A stretch of DNA of 64,000 nt from Thermoflexibacter ruber (GTDB lineage: Bacteria; Bacteroidota; Bacteroidia; Cytophagales; Thermoflexibacteraceae). Below the pieces are notes generated by a model. The model was not told the origin of the DNA, made no database searches, and saw only the letters and a program-made list of their open reading frames with translations. Below, in pieces: positions 54,746 through 63,559 of this stretch (within the stretch, counting starts at the first letter, position 1; the number at the start of each line of letters is the position of its first letter). The translations under genes and the position numbers were made by a program. The DNA lies in NCBI RefSeq assembly GCF_900113045.1, contig NZ_FONY01000007.1:109252-173251 (forward strand), in the 5' to 3' direction.

Positions 54746-54764
54746 TCTGACTTTCCAAGTCAGA
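54746..54764. terminator. Hairpin after ilvD
   Basis: TCTGACTT at 54746-54753 pairs with AAGTCAGA at 54757-54764 around TCC. A modest T-rich stretch follows. Likely ilvD terminator and member of a dispersed hairpin type. Confidence 0.6.
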
Positions 54765-54783
54765 AATTTCTATACTAAAAATA

Positions 54784-54875
54784 AAACGGTTTTTCTTAAC
54801 CTCAATCCCTTTCTCCTGCTGAGAAAGGGACTTTTTTAGTAAAAAATTTCAAAAACACTTTTGATTGAGGATAGA
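54784..54875. repeat. Dispersed hairpin repeat, uninterrupted copy
   Basis: TCCCTTTCT-CCTGCTG-AGAAAGGGA (about 54806-54830) is a 9-base stem-loop. It is followed by a T run and an AT-rich tail with ATTTCAAAAACACTTTTGAT. The same sequence occurs at 37208-37530, where it is split by a 240-base insertion after GGGACT. Confidence 0.7.
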
Positions 54876-54888
54876 TAGCTCTAATTTT

Positions 54889-57093
54889 TTACTCAAACAC
54901 GATTTCGTAGTAAATTGCTTGGTATTTTTCTCCGTCTAATACCAAAGTATGCTTGCTTATTGGGATTTCTTGTAAGCGTCTATTTCCCACATGGTCAAGG
55001 GGATATACTTTATATTTAGCTTTTTTATTGATTTTTAGGTTTACCTTGACAGGCTCTATCAATATAGGCGAAGTCCCTACTTTAAGTAGGCTTTTCTTTT
55101 CTGCATCGTATTCCATACCTGTATTTTTGGCTCTTGCAACTGTCGTAATAAGCCACCTTTTGGCTTTGTCTAAACCTTCTTGTTTGTCTAAACTATTTAC
55201 CAAAATTACAGCAAACTCATTGCTTGTACTAAAATCTACTTCGCCAAGTCGGTGTAGCTTATCTTTGGCAAAACCTACTAAACCCTTTGTTCCAGAGGTA
55301 TTGATAGTGAAGAATCCTTTGACGGAATAGTCCCAAAAAAGTTGTTGGGTATTAGAAGAAACAGTTTTACCTTTGCAAAATTTTTGAATTTCCCCAATTT
55401 CGTTTTCTTTTAACTTGTCTGTAAAAGAGATACTTACTTTTCCAATAGCCATAGCCTCTAAGGGAAAATCTCCCGTAAAACTTTTTCTATCATGGTCTTG
55501 AACGGTTTTTTCATTTAAAAATTGCTTGTTTTCCAGCATAGACGGCAGATGCACATTTCTATTGGCAATCGTTTCTCCTTCTTTGACATCATTGCGGTAA
55601 ATCATCATGGCTAAGGCAGGATACAGAGCAAGTTGCGTAGGGGAGCAGGCATTGTAAATTCCTCCCCAAGGTGGCGTTTGGATGGTTTCTGTAAAATGTG
55701 GATAGTCAGTAGCAAAAGTATAAGAAGCGTCCCAGCCTTGTAATCCCATGCCATAAACTGCTAATAGAGGCGCACTTTCTGCCGTCCACTCGTTAGGAAT
55801 AAGACTCATCCATTCTGAAATAGCAAAAGGTCTATCGCTCACTTGCTGTAAACCTGTCCCCAACAATCCTGAACCTACTTGCGAAAGCATAGAACTGTTG
55901 TCAAACTTTCCTGCTTTGAGGTCATGTCCCTGTCCACCACCAAAATAGTTATGGCGGTCTATGATGCCTACTTGGTAATCTGCATATAAATTGTATAAAT
56001 GTGAGATTCCCGTTCCTGCCTGCCAACAACTCCCCACTATTGTTCCTTTGTATCCTGTGGCTCTGATAGCGGCAACAAACTTGTTGTAAAACTTTATCTG
56101 CTCCTCGTATAGAAAAGCAATTTTATCTAAAATATGCTGTTTTACAGGCTGTTTGTTTTTAATAGCCTGCTCGTATTCCCAGCTAAAAAGTCCATGATTG
56201 GGCGTAGGGTAAATATTTTCTTTGCCTAAATGCTCTCCTTCTTTGATACCTTCTCTGTTCCACGCCTTTTCTAAATTTTCTTGGGAATAGTACTTTTTCA
56301 AGAGCCACTGAGAAAATTTTTTGCACAACAAAGCCCTATAAGTAGGAGTTTGCTTAAGTGTTTCTTCTATCGCACTCCAAAAGATGTTATCCTCATTTTG
56401 CAACTCTATGAAACTAAGTGCTGGGTCATCTGCATAGCGTAGGCCTGTCAGAGGGTTTTTATGATTCAACATATTGACGGTCAGCTCTATATTGAGATTT
56501 TGTAAGTCCTCTGCGAAGTTTACCAACGAGGCAGTAGTGGCGTTAAGATGCGACCAAGGGAATTTGGTGTCGGCAAGTTCTTTGTAGGCGAGCAGGCGGG
56601 TACTATCGCCTGAGCGTATCCTATGCCCATAGATGTGCGACCAACCGTAGTAAATCCCTGTTTTTCGGAGTTCTTGGCAGAGAAAATCAAAATTTTTCCA
56701 ATTTTCCTCTGTAATAAGGGTAGAATATTTGCCGTCAGTAGCGTCCCAAGTAAATTTGTGGAAACGCACAGCATTGAAACCATATTTAGCCAAAAATTTT
56801 GCCCACACTTGAGCCTGTTCCTTTGGCATAAAAGGCAGATGGCTTGCGATATTTGTCCCCCAAAACTTGATAGGAGTGCCGTCCTGAAAAATCAAATCTT
56901 TTCCTTTCATCTGGACAAAACCATGCTTACCCGCAGGAGCATCTAACCAATGACTCAAGTCTAAGGTCTGAGTAGCAAAATAGTCTTGGGGAGAAAAGAC
57001 AAACCATCGCTCTTGGGCAAAAACAGATTCGTAGGTAAAACAGAAAAAAAAACTACAAATACATAAATAATGCACTACTAAGTTTGATTTCAT
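54889..57093 (-). CDS. Secreted glycoside hydrolase with clan GH-A-type barrel
   Basis: The 734-residue product has a signal peptide (FCFTYESVFAQ, cleaved near 27). A TIM-barrel domain spans about 60-480. It holds the segment FWGTNIASHLPFMP, the strand end SFIELQNEDN with the likely acid/base Glu234 after Asn, and FAISEWMS with the likely nucleophile Glu427; both lie at the ends of barrel strands as in clan GH-A retaining enzymes. The C-terminal 230 residues are beta-rich. The GH family and substrate are not clear from sequence alone. It lies 60 bases upstream of the M42 peptidase on the same strand. Confidence 0.75.
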   Translation of the reverse strand: MKSNLVVHYLCICSFFFCFTYESVFAQERWFVFSPQDYFATQTLDLSHWLDAPAGKHGFVQMKGKDLIFQDGTPIKFWGTNIASHLPFMPKEQAQVWAKFLAKYGFNAVRFHKFTWDATDGKYSTLITEENWKNFDFLCQELRKTGIYYGWSHIYGHRIRSGDSTRLLAYKELADTKFPWSHLNATTASLVNFAEDLQNLNIELTVNMLNHKNPLTGLRYADDPALSFIELQNEDNIFWSAIEETLKQTPTYRALLCKKFSQWLLKKYYSQENLEKAWNREGIKEGEHLGKENIYPTPNHGLFSWEYEQAIKNKQPVKQHILDKIAFLYEEQIKFYNKFVAAIRATGYKGTIVGSCWQAGTGISHLYNLYADYQVGIIDRHNYFGGGQGHDLKAGKFDNSSMLSQVGSGLLGTGLQQVSDRPFAISEWMSLIPNEWTAESAPLLAVYGMGLQGWDASYTFATDYPHFTETIQTPPWGGIYNACSPTQLALYPALAMMIYRNDVKEGETIANRNVHLPSMLENKQFLNEKTVQDHDRKSFTGDFPLEAMAIGKVSISFTDKLKENEIGEIQKFCKGKTVSSNTQQLFWDYSVKGFFTINTSGTKGLVGFAKDKLHRLGEVDFSTSNEFAVILVNSLDKQEGLDKAKRWLITTVARAKNTGMEYDAEKKSLLKVGTSPILIEPVKVNLKINKKAKYKVYPLDHVGNRRLQEIPISKHTLVLDGEKYQAIYYEIVFE

Positions 57094-57152
57094 AAAAGTA
57101 TTTTCTCACTAAGAGATACCTTTTAGAAATTTCTAACCATAAAATAGTAAGA

Positions 57153-58226
57153 CTATTTGAAATACCTGAAATCGTGTCCTGCCTCTAATTGTACCAAAAA
57201 CTCATACATCAGTTTGATAACATTTTCTATATCGTCTTTATGCACCATTTCAACAGTGGTGTGCATGTATTTGAGTGGTAAAGAAATCAGAGCAGAGGGC
57301 ACCCCTGTACTCGAGAAAGCAAAAGAGTCTGTATCTGTGCCTGTGCTTCGCTCTGAGGCAGCTCTTTGGAAAGGAATTTCCTTTTCTTTGGCTACTTTGA
57401 TAAGCATTTTTAATACATTATTTTGTACAGCAGGGGCATAGGTCAGTACAGGACCTAAGCCACAAGCCTGTTCTCCGTCTAAAATCTTGTCATACATAGG
57501 CGATTTGGTATCGTGGCATACATCAGTACAAATCGCTAAATCAGGTTTGAGATAGCGAGAAATCATCTCGGCACCTCTTAGTCCTATCTCCTCTTGGACG
57601 GAATTCACTACATACAATCCAAACGGAAGTCGTACTTTGTTCTCAGCCAGTCGGCGAGTAACCTCTGCTATCATAAAACCTCCTATTCTATTGTCTAAGG
57701 CTCTGCCAACCAAGTATTTATTGTTGAGTTCCATTAAGCCATCCTCGAAAGTAACTACACAGCCCACATGCACGCCTAACTCCTCTACTTCTGCTTTTGA
57801 AGAACAGCCACAGTCCAAGAAAATATTTTGCATGGTAGGTTTTAAGTCTGCTTTATCTCCTTTGCGGGTGTGAATAGCAGGAAAACCAAAGACTGCTTTG
57901 ACGATGCCTTTTTCTGTGTGGATATTTACTCGCTTTGAGGGAGCAATCACATGGTCAGAACCTCCGTTGCGAATGACATAGATATAGCCTTCTGGTGTGA
58001 TGTAATTGACAAACCACGAAATTTCGTCTGCATGTGCCTCAATGACTACTTTGTAAGAGGCAGTAGGATTGACTATGCCCACCACTGAGCCATAGTTATC
58101 TACATGATAATCGCTGATATATGGTTTGAGGTAATCCAACCAAATTTTTTGCCCTGATTCTTCAAATCCTGTAGGCGAGGCATTGTTTAGATAATCGTAT
58201 AAAAACTTTTTACTTTTGTCGTCCAT
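57153..58226 (-). CDS. M42-family zinc aminopeptidase
   Basis: The 357-residue enzyme has the M42 (glutamyl aminopeptidase/PepA-like, formerly endoglucanase M) metal ligands: His65 in EAHADEI, Asp178 in ALDNR, catalytic Glu212 and Glu213 in QEEIG, Asp235 in CTDV and His322 in YMHTTVE. It trims peptides from the N-terminus in the cytoplasm as a large oligomer. Length is typical. Confidence 0.92.
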   Translation of the reverse strand: MDDKSKKFLYDYLNNASPTGFEESGQKIWLDYLKPYISDYHVDNYGSVVGIVNPTASYKVVIEAHADEISWFVNYITPEGYIYVIRNGGSDHVIAPSKRVNIHTEKGIVKAVFGFPAIHTRKGDKADLKPTMQNIFLDCGCSSKAEVEELGVHVGCVVTFEDGLMELNNKYLVGRALDNRIGGFMIAEVTRRLAENKVRLPFGLYVVNSVQEEIGLRGAEMISRYLKPDLAICTDVCHDTKSPMYDKILDGEQACGLGPVLTYAPAVQNNVLKMLIKVAKEKEIPFQRAASERSTGTDTDSFAFSSTGVPSALISLPLKYMHTTVEMVHKDDIENVIKLMYEFLVQLEAGHDFRYFK

Positions 58227-58259
58227 AATTTATTTTTTAACTTTCAAAAACATTCAAAA

Positions 58260-59009
58260 TCATACTCTATGCTTTACTGCTTCATACAAAATTACCCCTG
58301 TTGCCACAGAAACATTCAAAGAACCTATCTTCCCGTACATAGGGATTTTTACCTGCTCGTCGCACATTCGTAGGCATTCAGGCGAGATGCCGTCTTCCTC
58401 TGAACCCATCACCACAGCCAAGGGCTTTTCATAGTCTATATCATACATCAATTTTTCGGTTTTTTCTGTACAACCCACTATTGTCAAGCCATTGTTTTTC
58501 AAGAACTGTAAAGTGCCTTTCAGATTTCTCTCTCGGCAGATAGGTACTCTGCTCAATGCCCCTGCTGAAGTTTTAAAAGCATCGCTTCCCAATCTTGCTG
58601 TATTTTTATCAGGAATAACGATAGCATCTATGCCTACACACTCTGCCGTTCTAACGATTGCTCCTAAGTTACGTACATCAGTAATGCGGTCTAAGACTAA
58701 GATAAAAGGATTTTTCCCCTGTTCGTACGCAGAGGAAATAATATTGTCCAAAGAGGCATAAGTAATCGCAGAGATAAAGGCAAGTACACCTTGATGATTT
58801 TTCTTGGTAATGCGATTAATTTTTTCAATAGGAACTTTGACGATAGGTATTTTGAGGCGATTGCATAGGTGAGCAAGAGCAACAATATTTTGCCCTTTCA
58901 AGTCTTTTTGAATCAATACTTTATCAATCTCTTTGCCTGCCTCTATAGTTTCCATTACAGGGTGAATACCAAAGATAATCTCCTGCTCGGAAGCATTCTC
59001 TTTATTCAT
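58260..59009 (-). CDS. rlmB: 23S rRNA (guanosine-2'-O)-methyltransferase, TrmH/SpoU family
   Basis: The 249-residue protein has the small L30-like N-terminal domain (IIFGIHPVMETIEAGKEIDKVLIQ) and the SPOUT knot: RITDVRNLGAIVRTAECVGIDAIV, SAGALSRVPI, AVVMGSEEDGISPECLRMCDEQVKIPM and the closing LNVSVATGVILYEAVKHRV. This is the pattern of RlmB, which methylates G2251. Confidence 0.92.
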   Translation of the reverse strand: MNKENASEQEIIFGIHPVMETIEAGKEIDKVLIQKDLKGQNIVALAHLCNRLKIPIVKVPIEKINRITKKNHQGVLAFISAITYASLDNIISSAYEQGKNPFILVLDRITDVRNLGAIVRTAECVGIDAIVIPDKNTARLGSDAFKTSAGALSRVPICRERNLKGTLQFLKNNGLTIVGCTEKTEKLMYDIDYEKPLAVVMGSEEDGISPECLRMCDEQVKIPMYGKIGSLNVSVATGVILYEAVKHRV

Positions 59010-59066
59010 AAATAATGGTTTAATAAGAAAAAAGCATCACACAATTTTACTTGTAATGTTTTACTT

Positions 59067-59453
59067 TTACATTTCTTTTACTGCAATGCAAGAAATTTCT
59101 ACTCTGGCATCTTTGGGCAAGCGGCTCACTTCTACGGTTTCTCTTGCAGGGTGATGATGCGAAAAGTACTGCCCGTAAACATTATTTACCACTTGAAAAT
59201 CGTTCATGTCTTTTAAAAATATAGTACACTTCACTACACTTTTGAATGCCAAGCCAGCCTCGTGCAGGATATATTCTAAGTTTCGCATGACTTGGTGCGC
59301 CTCCGTAGCTATGTCCTCATTTGCCATATTGCCTGTTTCTCTGTCTATTGCTATTTGTCCTGAAACATACAAAGTATTATTGACCAAGATGGCTTGACTA
59401 TAGGGTCCTATAGGTTCTGGTGCTTTATGGCTGTTGATAACTTTTCGGTTCAT
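59067..59453 (-). CDS. ridA: RidA-family imine/enamine deaminase
   Basis: The 128-residue protein matches RidA/YjgF: PEPIGPYSQAILVNNTLYVSGQIAID, NLEYILHEAGLAFKSVVKCTIFLKDM, and ETVEVSRLPKDARVEISCIA with the conserved arginine and glutamate that bind the imine. It hydrolyses 2-aminoacrylate-type intermediates made by pyridoxal enzymes. It is transcribed in the same direction as rlmB with a 57-base gap. Confidence 0.92.
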   Translation of the reverse strand: MNRKVINSHKAPEPIGPYSQAILVNNTLYVSGQIAIDRETGNMANEDIATEAHQVMRNLEYILHEAGLAFKSVVKCTIFLKDMNDFQVVNNVYGQYFSHHHPARETVEVSRLPKDARVEISCIAVKEM

Positions 59454-59789
59454 GGTTTTCAGTTTGGATTAGAATGAGTGATTGCTTTATGAACTGATAA
59501 AATTCATCTTTAAAACTTTATCAGTCTTATATGATACAAAAATATAAAGATAAATGTAAAGAAATCAGATTTTTTAAAACCCTATCTTAACGTTTTAATC
59601 ATTTTTTGCAAGATATAAAAAAAATAAAAATCTTAGTATAGTCCATTACTTTTTTATTCTTTTTCACTTAAACAAGAATTTTTAGTACTAAAAAAAGGAT
59701 AGGTAAAAATTCTTAGAGGCTTTTGAAAAAGGGCTTAGAGTTTGCTAAAAGGAAGAGTGTAAATATTAAATTTGTATAAAACCTATAGC
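59454..59789. other. Divergent intergenic region
   Basis: 336 AT-rich bases between ridA and the CHAT gene. It holds the CHAT promoter described separately; nothing else was found. Confidence 0.5.
59741..59774 (+). promoter_or_regulatory. Promoter of the TPR-CHAT gene
   Basis: TTTG at 59741-59744 is followed after 22 bases by TAAATTTG at 59767-59774, both boxes of the Bacteroidota consensus. The ATG is 15 bases further on, so the leader is very short. Confidence 0.55.
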
Positions 59790-62396
59790 ATGAAAAAGTT
59801 TACCTTTCTTGCCTTACTTATCACTTTTATTTTTCATGTATCTATTTCTTTTGCCCAAAAGAAATACAGTAAGTTTTTTACTCTTATCGAGCATGCCCAT
59901 CAAGACGGAAATTATGAAGAAGCCCTCAAGCATAGTCAGCAAGCAATCACCCTCATAAAAAAAGACTTAGATAGCCTCTCAGAAAGTAAAGACCAAAGCG
60001 TGTACTTGGAAACGCTGATGAATCTGGTACATAACCGAGGAGTGATTTTATTGGATATAGGAAACTATGAGGAAGCTATACACCATATCCAACAAGCGAT
60101 AGATATTCATAAGGATATTTTTAACGTAGAAAATCCCGATTTAGCGACTTTTTTGGACAATTTGGGAGTAGCCAAACAGAACTTAGGAGAGTACAGCGAA
60201 GCAGAAAAACTTTATACAAAAAGTAGGGACATTAGGCTTAAACTCTTAGGAGATAGAGATGTAGATTATGCTATGTCTATCAATCATTTAGCCTCCCTAT
60301 TGCATGAAATGGGAGATTATGAAAAAGCCCTCAATGGCTATATCAAAAGCATTAATATTATTAAGAAACGTGACGGCAAAAATAATATGTACTTTGCTAC
60401 TTTTCAAAGTGCCTGTGCCTCACTTTATCAAGAAATAGGTTGCCTCGACCAAGCTGAGATTATGCTGAAGAATAGCTTGAATATCATCAAAAAGGAAAAA
60501 TCAGAACAACATCCTGAATATGGTCTTGCCTTGTTCAGTTTGGCAACCCTCTACCAAGCTATGCACCAACCCACCAAAGCTTTACCTTTGTTAGAAGAAA
60601 GTATAGCAATCATTGCAGAAAAGTTAGGTAAAAAACACCTCATCTATGCCAACGCTTTGCATCAGTTAGGGAAAGCACAACAGGCAATAGGCAATTACTC
60701 CAAAGCAGAAAGTTTTTACCTCGAGGCACTGCGACTACGCCAAAGCATCGTAGGCACTAACCACCCTGATTATATCTCTTCGCTTGTTCAGTTAGCTTTG
60801 TACTATCAGCTTATCAAACAATACGAAAAAGCGGAAAGTTGGTATCTCCAACATTTGAAAGCCTCAGTCCATCAGATTTATGCCTATTTCCCTTTTTTGT
60901 CTGAAAAACAAAAGGAAAAGTTTTATGCAGGTATAAGTGATAATTTTGAAAAGTTCAACGCATTTGCCTTCCAGAGAAGTACACAAAATCCATATTTGCT
61001 CAGCGAAGTTTTTAATTATCGCCTCACTACCAAAGCTATACTCTTCCAATCTGCCAATAAGATGCGAAAACAAATTCTTGATAGCGGTGATAAAGAACTC
61101 ATAGCCACCTATAAAAAGTGGACAAAATTGAAAGACAAATTAGCAAAAATCTATAAGCCAGCCAAAGCAACAAGGATAAAGATATTTGCTGAGGATATTA
61201 TTGGGCTGGAAACAGAAGTGGAAAAGTTAGAAAAGCAATTGTATGAAAAATCAGAAACTTTCAAACAGTTCGCCGATAAGCAAACCGTGAGTTGGGGCAG
61301 CATCAAACAAAAACTTCAGCAGGGGGAGGCTCTAATAGAAGTAATTAGATTTAGATATTTTGATATTTACAAAGATAAATGGACAGATTCGGTAAACTAT
61401 GCGGGCTTAATAGCCCTGCCTCATGAGCAAACCTATCCTATGGTTAGCCTTATTACCTATGGGAAAGACTTGGAAAACAAACACTTTAAGGCGTATCGCT
61501 TTGCTCTCAAAGAAAAGCAAACAGATGTAGATTCTTACCAACTTTTTTGGACGCCTTTTAAGGAAAAAATAGGACAAGTAAAGAAAATATTTTTCGCTCC
61601 TGATGGTGTATATAATCAGTTGAATATAAATGTATTGCTCAATCCCGAAACAGGAAATTATCTCATAGACGAAACAGACGTTCACTTGCTTGCCAATGCC
61701 AAAGAAATACTGGAGATAGAGCCTGCTTCATCTGCCGTTTTACAAAACACCTTACCTAAGGCAGTATTGATAGGTCGACCTAAATATGATTCAGAGCATT
61801 TGCAGGAAAAATTATCAGACTTGGAAGGTACAGAAAAAGAAGTCAAACACATCGCCCAACTCCTCAATAAAGAGCAGTGGCATACGGAAGTTTACTTAGG
61901 TGAAAAAGCCTCCGAATCTATCCTAAAGCAAAGCGACAGCCCTACAGTACTGCATATTGCCTCGCATGGATTTTTTGCTGCTAATAGCTACGAGGACCCA
62001 ATGTTTTCCTCTGGCTTGATGCTAACCTCTTATCGCAACGATAATCAAATAGATGAAGATGACGGAAGATTGACAGGCTACGAAGCCATGAACCTTTCTT
62101 TGGAAACTACGGACTTGGTTGTGCTTTCTGCCTGTGAAACGGGCGTAGGGAATGTCAAAGTAGGAGAGGGAGTCTATGGCTTGCAAAGAGCATTCAAGAT
62201 AGCAGGTGCGAAAAATATTATCATAAGTCTTTGGTTAGCTGATGACTGGGCTACTCAAAGCCTAATGAAAGAGTTTTATCAACTATGGTTGGCTGAGGGC
62301 AACCGTCGCCAAGCCTTCCGTTTAGCCCAACAAAAAATGAAAGATAAATATGCACACCCATACTATTGGGGGGCTTTTGTTATATGGGGTGGGTAA
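59790..62396 (+). CDS. TPR-CHAT protein (caspase-like protease domain), exported
   Basis: The ATG at 59790 (MKKFTFLALLITFIFHVSISFAQ) gives a signal peptide, cleaved after FAQ; the TTG six codons earlier is less likely. The 868-residue product has about eight tetratricopeptide repeats (about 35-380; NRGVILLDIGNYEEAIHHIQQAI and similar), a helical linker with charged coiled coil (430-500), and a C-terminal CHAT domain. His726 in HIASHGFF and Cys782 in SACETG are the catalytic pair. It ends in HPYYWGAFVIWGG, the usual closing of CHAT. CHAT proteases are cousins of caspases and of gasdermin- or CRISPR-linked proteases. Here export and lack of partner genes point to a periplasmic role instead. Confidence 0.88.
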   Translation: MKKFTFLALLITFIFHVSISFAQKKYSKFFTLIEHAHQDGNYEEALKHSQQAITLIKKDLDSLSESKDQSVYLETLMNLVHNRGVILLDIGNYEEAIHHIQQAIDIHKDIFNVENPDLATFLDNLGVAKQNLGEYSEAEKLYTKSRDIRLKLLGDRDVDYAMSINHLASLLHEMGDYEKALNGYIKSINIIKKRDGKNNMYFATFQSACASLYQEIGCLDQAEIMLKNSLNIIKKEKSEQHPEYGLALFSLATLYQAMHQPTKALPLLEESIAIIAEKLGKKHLIYANALHQLGKAQQAIGNYSKAESFYLEALRLRQSIVGTNHPDYISSLVQLALYYQLIKQYEKAESWYLQHLKASVHQIYAYFPFLSEKQKEKFYAGISDNFEKFNAFAFQRSTQNPYLLSEVFNYRLTTKAILFQSANKMRKQILDSGDKELIATYKKWTKLKDKLAKIYKPAKATRIKIFAEDIIGLETEVEKLEKQLYEKSETFKQFADKQTVSWGSIKQKLQQGEALIEVIRFRYFDIYKDKWTDSVNYAGLIALPHEQTYPMVSLITYGKDLENKHFKAYRFALKEKQTDVDSYQLFWTPFKEKIGQVKKIFFAPDGVYNQLNINVLLNPETGNYLIDETDVHLLANAKEILEIEPASSAVLQNTLPKAVLIGRPKYDSEHLQEKLSDLEGTEKEVKHIAQLLNKEQWHTEVYLGEKASESILKQSDSPTVLHIASHGFFAANSYEDPMFSSGLMLTSYRNDNQIDEDDGRLTGYEAMNLSLETTDLVVLSACETGVGNVKVGEGVYGLQRAFKIAGAKNIIISLWLADDWATQSLMKEFYQLWLAEGNRRQAFRLAQQKMKDKYAHPYYWGAFVIWGG

Positions 62397-62417
62397 GCTA
62401 TATCCTTGATAATCAAG

Positions 62418-63230
62418 CTACTTTGTCCAGTTGCTTATTGGAAAATCCTTCAAATACTGTTGGAGTACTTTCTCAAATCTATCTTTCTCTGATTGTTTTA
62501 CCGCAATATAGTTCCCCCAGCCTCTTGCATCTTCTAATTTAGTAGGGTAAGGGCGTATATTTCTCCATCGGTGTTGCGAACCGTATTTGATAATTGGATA
62601 CCACTCTGAAAGGTAAACCGCATACCCTTTTTCTAATAAAAAATCTCCTAAATCCTTATAGGTATAGCCGACAGGAACGGTTTTATAGTCTTCAAATTCA
62701 CACAAAATTATCTCAGGAACGCATTTTTCAAAGGGGAAGCCTTTAAGAGCAAATAAATCATGCCCTTCTATGTCTATTTTTAGGAAATCTACTTTTTGTA
62801 TTCCTTCTTTTTCTATAGCAGTGCTAAGAGAAATGGTCTTGACCTGAGCCACAGGACGATGCGAAGCATGAAACGAGGAGAGAGAGGAAATTCCAGAGGA
62901 CTCATCACTTGCGTAAAACGTAAGTACCTCGCCGTCTTTATTAGAAACAGCTTCTTGGTAAAGTTTCAAACCTTGAATCATAGGAATTTTTTTCTGATTA
63001 TAAGGGTCGGGTTCAAAGCCTATAATACTCCACCCTAACTCGCTGTAAGGCAGACAACTTTCTCCAAAATGCACCCCTACGTCTATCATCAATCCTTGGC
63101 GTTGGTAGGTATAAAAATAGTCTATGATAATTTCTGCTTCTGAAAAATAGAGCTTTTTACGGGTAAGAGTATAATACAGCCGCTTGCTTGTTCTTCTCCC
63201 TAAAATAGTGAAAATTAGCTTTTTTAACAT
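62418..63230 (-). CDS. FkbM-family methyltransferase
   Basis: The 270-residue protein has the FkbM pattern: MIDVGVHFGESCLPYSELGWSIIGFEPDP for the AdoMet-binding first strand and loop, and VDFLKIDIEGHDLFALKGF with the conserved DIEG segment. These methyltransferases act on sugars, polyketides or cell-surface glycans. The C-terminus (WRNIRPYPTKLEDARGWGNYIAVK) fits. No glycan cluster is nearby, so the acceptor is unknown. It converges with the CHAT gene with a 21-base gap. Confidence 0.85.
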   Translation of the reverse strand: MLKKLIFTILGRRTSKRLYYTLTRKKLYFSEAEIIIDYFYTYQRQGLMIDVGVHFGESCLPYSELGWSIIGFEPDPYNQKKIPMIQGLKLYQEAVSNKDGEVLTFYASDESSGISSLSSFHASHRPVAQVKTISLSTAIEKEGIQKVDFLKIDIEGHDLFALKGFPFEKCVPEIILCEFEDYKTVPVGYTYKDLGDFLLEKGYAVYLSEWYPIIKYGSQHRWRNIRPYPTKLEDARGWGNYIAVKQSEKDRFEKVLQQYLKDFPISNWTK

Positions 63231-63559
63231 TTCTTGATGCTATTTTTTTCTCAAAGTGCAAAGATATAATTGTTTCTTTGATAACTCTGACAGCAATAGG
63301 ATATGTTAGAAAAGTTTTGTTTTTTTGATTGAGGGTAAGTACAAAGACAAAGTATTTCTACGCGTAGATGTTAGTAATAAGATGAGTTATTGAGGTAATA
63401 AACTAAAGGTCAATTTTTAAGATAAAAAAGCTCGATATAAAAATAGTATGTTTGAAATACCTAAATAGCTACAAAATATTTTTGAGGAAAATAAAGCAGG
63501 GATAGTAAGGGAAAATACTCAGACCTCCCTGAAAAGTGAGTAGGTCTGAGTAGGGCATT
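63231..63559. other. Intergenic region with terminator only
   Basis: AT-rich, stops in all frames. Apart from the hairpin at 63517-63551 no feature was found. Confidence 0.5.
63517..63551 (-). terminator. Terminator-like hairpin downstream of the last gene
   Basis: ACTCAGACCT at 63517-63526 is the exact reverse complement of AGGTCTGAGT at 63542-63551 with a 15-base loop. It lies 8 bases after the stop codon of the minus-strand gene. Confidence 0.65.

Noticed and set aside
54348..54758. 136-residue antisense frame across the ilvD end
   Set aside because: Shadow frame; composition typical of antisense reading of a conserved gene.
59790..62396. CHAT protein as part of a type III CRISPR-protease or gasdermin system
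   Set aside because: No Cas genes, gasdermin or other defence partner nearby, and the protein has a signal peptide.
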